64,000 bases of DNA from Rhinopithecimicrobium faecis (GTDB lineage Bacteria > Bacteroidota > Bacteroidia > Sphingobacteriales > Sphingobacteriaceae). The position numbers and the translations under genes were made by a program. Below the pieces are notes generated by a model that was given only the letters and a program-made list of their open reading frames with translations, had not been told where the DNA came from and made no database searches. Positions 60,911-64,000 of the stretch are shown here, piece after piece. Positions within the stretch are counted from its first letter, which is position 1. Each line of letters starts with the position of its first letter. The DNA is taken from assembly GCA_017942165.1 (NCBI GenBank), contig JAGKSB010000001.1, positions 124,001 to 188,000 of the forward strand, written 5' to 3'.

Positions 60911-63900
60911 GTGGGAATACAAGATATCATTGAAAAATACGGGCAGGGTGAACATACACAGCAGCTTACAAAAGCCATTCAAGGCAAGAATCCAAAAGTT
61001 CATCTGAAGGGATTAATTGGTTCTTCCGATGCTATTGTCGCCGTCTCCAGCTACACATTACAAGAAAGACCTTTTATATTTGTGTTACCTACACATGAGG
61101 AAGCGTCCTATTTTCTTTCCGATTTAGAGAGCCTATTAGATAAGCAGGTACTCTTCTTTCCGAGCTCCTACCGGAAGGCTTTCGACTTTACGCAGCTGGA
61201 CTCCGCACATGTGCTGCAGCGTGCGGAAACCCTCAATAGCTTAAACCATCAATCGGAGTTACCAAAGATGGTCGTGACCTACCCCGAAGCTATTGCCGAA
61301 AAAGTTATTAATAGAGAAGACTTAGCGAAAAATACGTTGGAGATCACGCTGAGCTCCAAGCTTAGCATAGACTTTATCAATGAGTTTCTTTATGAGTATG
61401 ATTTCGAACGGGTAGATTTTGTGTTTGAACCGGGTCAGTATGCTATTCGTGGAGGTATAGTCGATATATTCTCCTTTTCCAATGACCTTCCCTATCGGAT
61501 AGAGTTCTTTGGCGATGATATCGAAAGCATCCGTACCTTTGATATCGAAAGCCAGCTGTCTGTAAGCAAGATCCATAAGGTTACCATCGTACCCAATGTG
61601 CAGGCCAAATTCCTAACGGCTAATAACATCTCCCTATTGGAGTATATCGATCGCGATGCCGTCATTTGGATGAAAGATGTGCAATTTACCCTGGATCTTA
61701 TTACCGAGGGATATAAAAAAGCTATAAATCTATGGGCGGCACTCAGTGAAAAAGAGAAAACGGCAAATCCGGAATGGATAGATCCCCAATTTTCATTTTC
61801 CGATGAGAAAAATTTTAATACGCAGCTCTTTGATTTCCCTATAGTAGAATTTGGAAAGCAATTTTTCTATAAAGCGGACCATAGCATCCAATTTAACACC
61901 CATCCGCAGCCTTCTTTCAACAAAGATTTCAGCCTTTTAATTCACAATTTTAAGGAAAATACAAGTCGTCGCCTAGAAAATCTTATTTTCTCGGATTCAC
62001 CCAAGCAGGTGGAAAGAATATTCGCTATTCTTGCAGACTTAGACCCTGCGACGACCTTTATACCTGTTCATAAAGCCCTGAGAGAGGGATTTTCAGATGA
62101 TGACAGCAAATTTGCCTGCTACACCGATCATCAGATTTTTGATCGCTACTATAAGTATAAACGGAAGAAGGGCTATGAGCGCACACAAGCGATTACCCTC
62201 AAAGAATTACGCGACCTCAAACCGGGCGATTATATCACCCATATAGACCATGGCGTGGGTAAATACGCCGGTTTAGAGAAAATAGATGTCAACGGCAAAT
62301 CCCAAGAGATGATCCGCCTGACCTATGCCGATAATGACCTCCTATATGTCAATATCAACTCCCTAAATAGGATTTCCAAATATTCAGGTAAGGAGGGAAC
62401 CGTGCCGAAGATGAATAAACTGGGAACCGACACCTGGGATAAACTTAAGAAGACAACCAAGAAGAAGGTTAAGGATATTGCCCGTGACCTTATTCATCTA
62501 TATGCCAAACGTAAAGCGCAAACAGGGAATGCATTTAGCCCCGACACCTATCTACAAAATGAGCTGGAAGCATCCTTTATTTACGAGGACACCCCCGATC
62601 AGGAGAAAGCCACAGCAGATGTGAAGCGCGATATGGAGTCGCCACATCCTATGGACCGCCTCGTATGCGGTGATGTCGGTTTCGGGAAAACAGAAATCGC
62701 CATCCGTGCGGCATTTAAAGCCGTAGCAGACTCGAAGCAGGTAGCCATATTAGTGCCTACAACGATCCTTGCGCATCAGCATTTTCGCACTTTCTCGGAA
62801 CGCCTAAAAGGTCTTCCTTGTAATATAGATTATATAAACCGCTTTAAATCGCCCAAGCAGATTAAGGAGACCCTTAAGAAAGTCACCGAAGGGACCATCG
62901 ATATTATTATTGGTACCCACCGCTTGGTATCCAAGGATGTCAAGTTTAAGGAGCTCGGCTTAATGATTATTGATGAAGAGCAGAAATTTGGCGTTTCCGT
63001 CAAGGAAAAATTAAAGCTAATGCGTGCCAATGTGGACTCCCTAACGTTAACGGCAACTCCTATACCACGTACCCTACATTTCTCCTTAATGGGAGCGCGT
63101 GATTTAAGTATTATCTCCACCCCTCCACCCAACAGACAGCCTGTGCAAACAGAGCTTCATGTATTCAATGAAACACTGATTCAAGAAGCTGTAGCCTTTG
63201 AGATCGACCGTGGTGGGCAGGTATTCTTTATCCATAATCGGGTAGCAGACCTGAAGCAACTTGGGGCGCTGATTCATAAATTAGTTCCCAATGCGCGTGT
63301 GGGCGTAGCCCATGGGCAGCTGGAGGGCGATGAGCTGGAAGATGTGATGTTAAAATTCATCAACCATGACTTCGATGTGCTCGTCGCTACCACTATTATT
63401 GAGGCAGGACTAGATATTCCCAATGCCAATACCATCATTATCAATCACGCGCATATGTTTGGCCTTTCAGACTTACATCAGATGCGTGGACGTGTAGGAA
63501 GGTCCAATAAGAAAGCTTTCTGCTACCTGCTGAGCCCTCCGCTATCTACCTTGACAAATGAAGCCTATAAACGGTTGAGCGCCATCGAAGAATTTTCAGA
63601 ATTAGGCTCCGGCTTCAATGTTGCTATGCGCGATCTGGATATCCGTGGTTCGGGAAACCTATTAGGTGCTGAACAGTCTGGATTTATTGCTGAAATAGGT
63701 TTTGAGATGTACCACAAAATCCTTGATGAAGCTATTCAAGAGTTAAAAGAAGATGAATTTACCGAACTCTTTGCGGATGAAAAGGACAGGAAGTATGTGA
63801 CATTCACGCAGATAGATACCGACCTGGAGAATTTAATCCCTGATGAGTACGTAACAAATATCTCCGAACGCTATAATTTATATGCTGAAATTGGAAAGCT

Positions 63901-64000
63901 GCAAAATGAAGAACAGCTACAGGCTTTTGAAAAATCCCTTTCTGACAGATTTGGCCCTATTCCAGCGCCCGTATATGAGCTTTTCAACACCTTACGCCTA
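60911..64000 (+). CDS. mfd: Transcription-repair coupling factor, C-terminus cut by window end
   Basis: 1030 codons are open from GTG 60911 (reads M-GIQDIIEKYGQGEHTQQLT) to the last base, with no stop, so about 80-100 residues are missing. Mfd removes RNA polymerase stalled at DNA damage and recruits UvrA. Visible parts: UvrB-like N-terminal domains (FVLPTHEEA, FPSSYRKAFDF, FEPGQYAIRGGIVDIFSF, core GQYAIRGGIVDIFSF), the RNA-polymerase-interaction domain (PGDYITHIDHGVGKYAGLEK), Walker A CGDVGFGKTEIAIRAA (~codon 588), DEEQKFGV (~686), ATPIPRTLHFSLMGARD and QMRGRVGRSNKKAFCYLL. Confidence 0.96.
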   Translation, partial: MGIQDIIEKYGQGEHTQQLTKAIQGKNPKVHLKGLIGSSDAIVAVSSYTLQERPFIFVLPTHEEASYFLSDLESLLDKQVLFFPSSYRKAFDFTQLDSAHVLQRAETLNSLNHQSELPKMVVTYPEAIAEKVINREDLAKNTLEITLSSKLSIDFINEFLYEYDFERVDFVFEPGQYAIRGGIVDIFSFSNDLPYRIEFFGDDIESIRTFDIESQLSVSKIHKVTIVPNVQAKFLTANNISLLEYIDRDAVIWMKDVQFTLDLITEGYKKAINLWAALSEKEKTANPEWIDPQFSFSDEKNFNTQLFDFPIVEFGKQFFYKADHSIQFNTHPQPSFNKDFSLLIHNFKENTSRRLENLIFSDSPKQVERIFAILADLDPATTFIPVHKALREGFSDDDSKFACYTDHQIFDRYYKYKRKKGYERTQAITLKELRDLKPGDYITHIDHGVGKYAGLEKIDVNGKSQEMIRLTYADNDLLYVNINSLNRISKYSGKEGTVPKMNKLGTDTWDKLKKTTKKKVKDIARDLIHLYAKRKAQTGNAFSPDTYLQNELEASFIYEDTPDQEKATADVKRDMESPHPMDRLVCGDVGFGKTEIAIRAAFKAVADSKQVAILVPTTILAHQHFRTFSERLKGLPCNIDYINRFKSPKQIKETLKKVTEGTIDIIIGTHRLVSKDVKFKELGLMIIDEEQKFGVSVKEKLKLMRANVDSLTLTATPIPRTLHFSLMGARDLSIISTPPPNRQPVQTELHVFNETLIQEAVAFEIDRGGQVFFIHNRVADLKQLGALIHKLVPNARVGVAHGQLEGDELEDVMLKFINHDFDVLVATTIIEAGLDIPNANTIIINHAHMFGLSDLHQMRGRVGRSNKKAFCYLLSPPLSTLTNEAYKRLSAIEEFSELGSGFNVAMRDLDIRGSGNLLGAEQSGFIAEIGFEMYHKILDEAIQELKEDEFTELFADEKDRKYVTFTQIDTDLENLIPDEYVTNISERYNLYAEIGKLQNEEQLQAFEKSLSDRFGPIPAPVYELFNTLRL

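Overview
The window reads as a chromosomal segment of a Bacteroidota bacterium, most likely a Sphingobacteriaceae member (Sphingobacterium/Pedobacter-like). The reasons are many TonB-dependent receptors, Bacteroidota-only families (DUF4374, HmuY, Bacteroidota-type LptE, GLPGLI-like), promoters with a TAnnTTTG -7 box, AT-rich intergenic DNA, few clear Shine-Dalgarno sequences, and the order miaB / sigma-54 regulator / lptE / TPR protein / secG. The family-level placement is inference.

Layout. 1-5.3 kb: the end of a TonB-dependent receptor, a DUF4374 lipoprotein, a PepSY membrane protein and a second outer-membrane beta-barrel protein, probably a ferric-chelate or siderophore set. 5.4-9.5 kb: dusB, a polysaccharide flippase, acylphosphatase and an amidohydrolase. 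9.7-12.3 kb: a TPP riboswitch in front of a TonB-dependent receptor, which points to thiamine uptake. 12.4-13.2 kb: dtd and a MazG-like pyrophosphohydrolase. 13.2-22.9 kb: a heme acquisition region with a heme oxygenase, a PchR-like AraC regulator, hmuTUV on the minus strand, and a divergent hmuR / hmuY / hmuY-like / second heme oxygenase / HmuY-like set. Three Fur-box-like palindromes sit in front of its three transcription units. 23-27.6 kb: another TonB-dependent receptor and gamma-glutamyltransferase. 27.7-41.9 kb: mostly housekeeping genes on the minus strand (groL, groES, secG, TPR protein, lptE, sigma-54 regulator, miaB, ompA-like, hypotheticals, rlmD, tetR, pheS, ssb, mutY).

42-50 kb: a GLPGLI-like/WG-repeat protein, a small membrane protein and a sulfur operon (two YeeE/YedE-type half-transporters, a Cys-rich Crp/Fnr regulator, TauE/SafE, and a persulfide-dioxygenase/double-rhodanese fusion), then a fused OtsA-OtsB trehalose enzyme. 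50.1-50.26 kb: an unannotated small-RNA candidate with its own terminator. Its promoter matches that of the sulfur operon closely, including a Crp/Fnr-type palindrome at the same spacing. 50.3-53.9 kb: a TolC / HlyD / ABC-2 permease export set without an ATPase. 54-55.5 kb: an AT-rich, decayed mobile or defence islet (5'-truncated Fic gene, MmeI-like methyltransferase fragment, truncated tyrosine integrase, 94-bp inverted-repeat element). 55.7-64 kb: hemW, waaA, a UDP-glucuronate decarboxylase-like enzyme, galE, a hypothetical protein, and mfd running off the end.

The strongest leads for new biology are the small-RNA candidate with its shared Crp/Fnr promoter architecture (43.84-43.90 and 50.09-50.26 kb), the sulfur operon with a possible thiol-sensing Crp/Fnr protein, and the heme locus with two heme oxygenases and three HmuY-type lipoproteins. 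Nothing here could be tested against a database; all family names come from reading the sequence.
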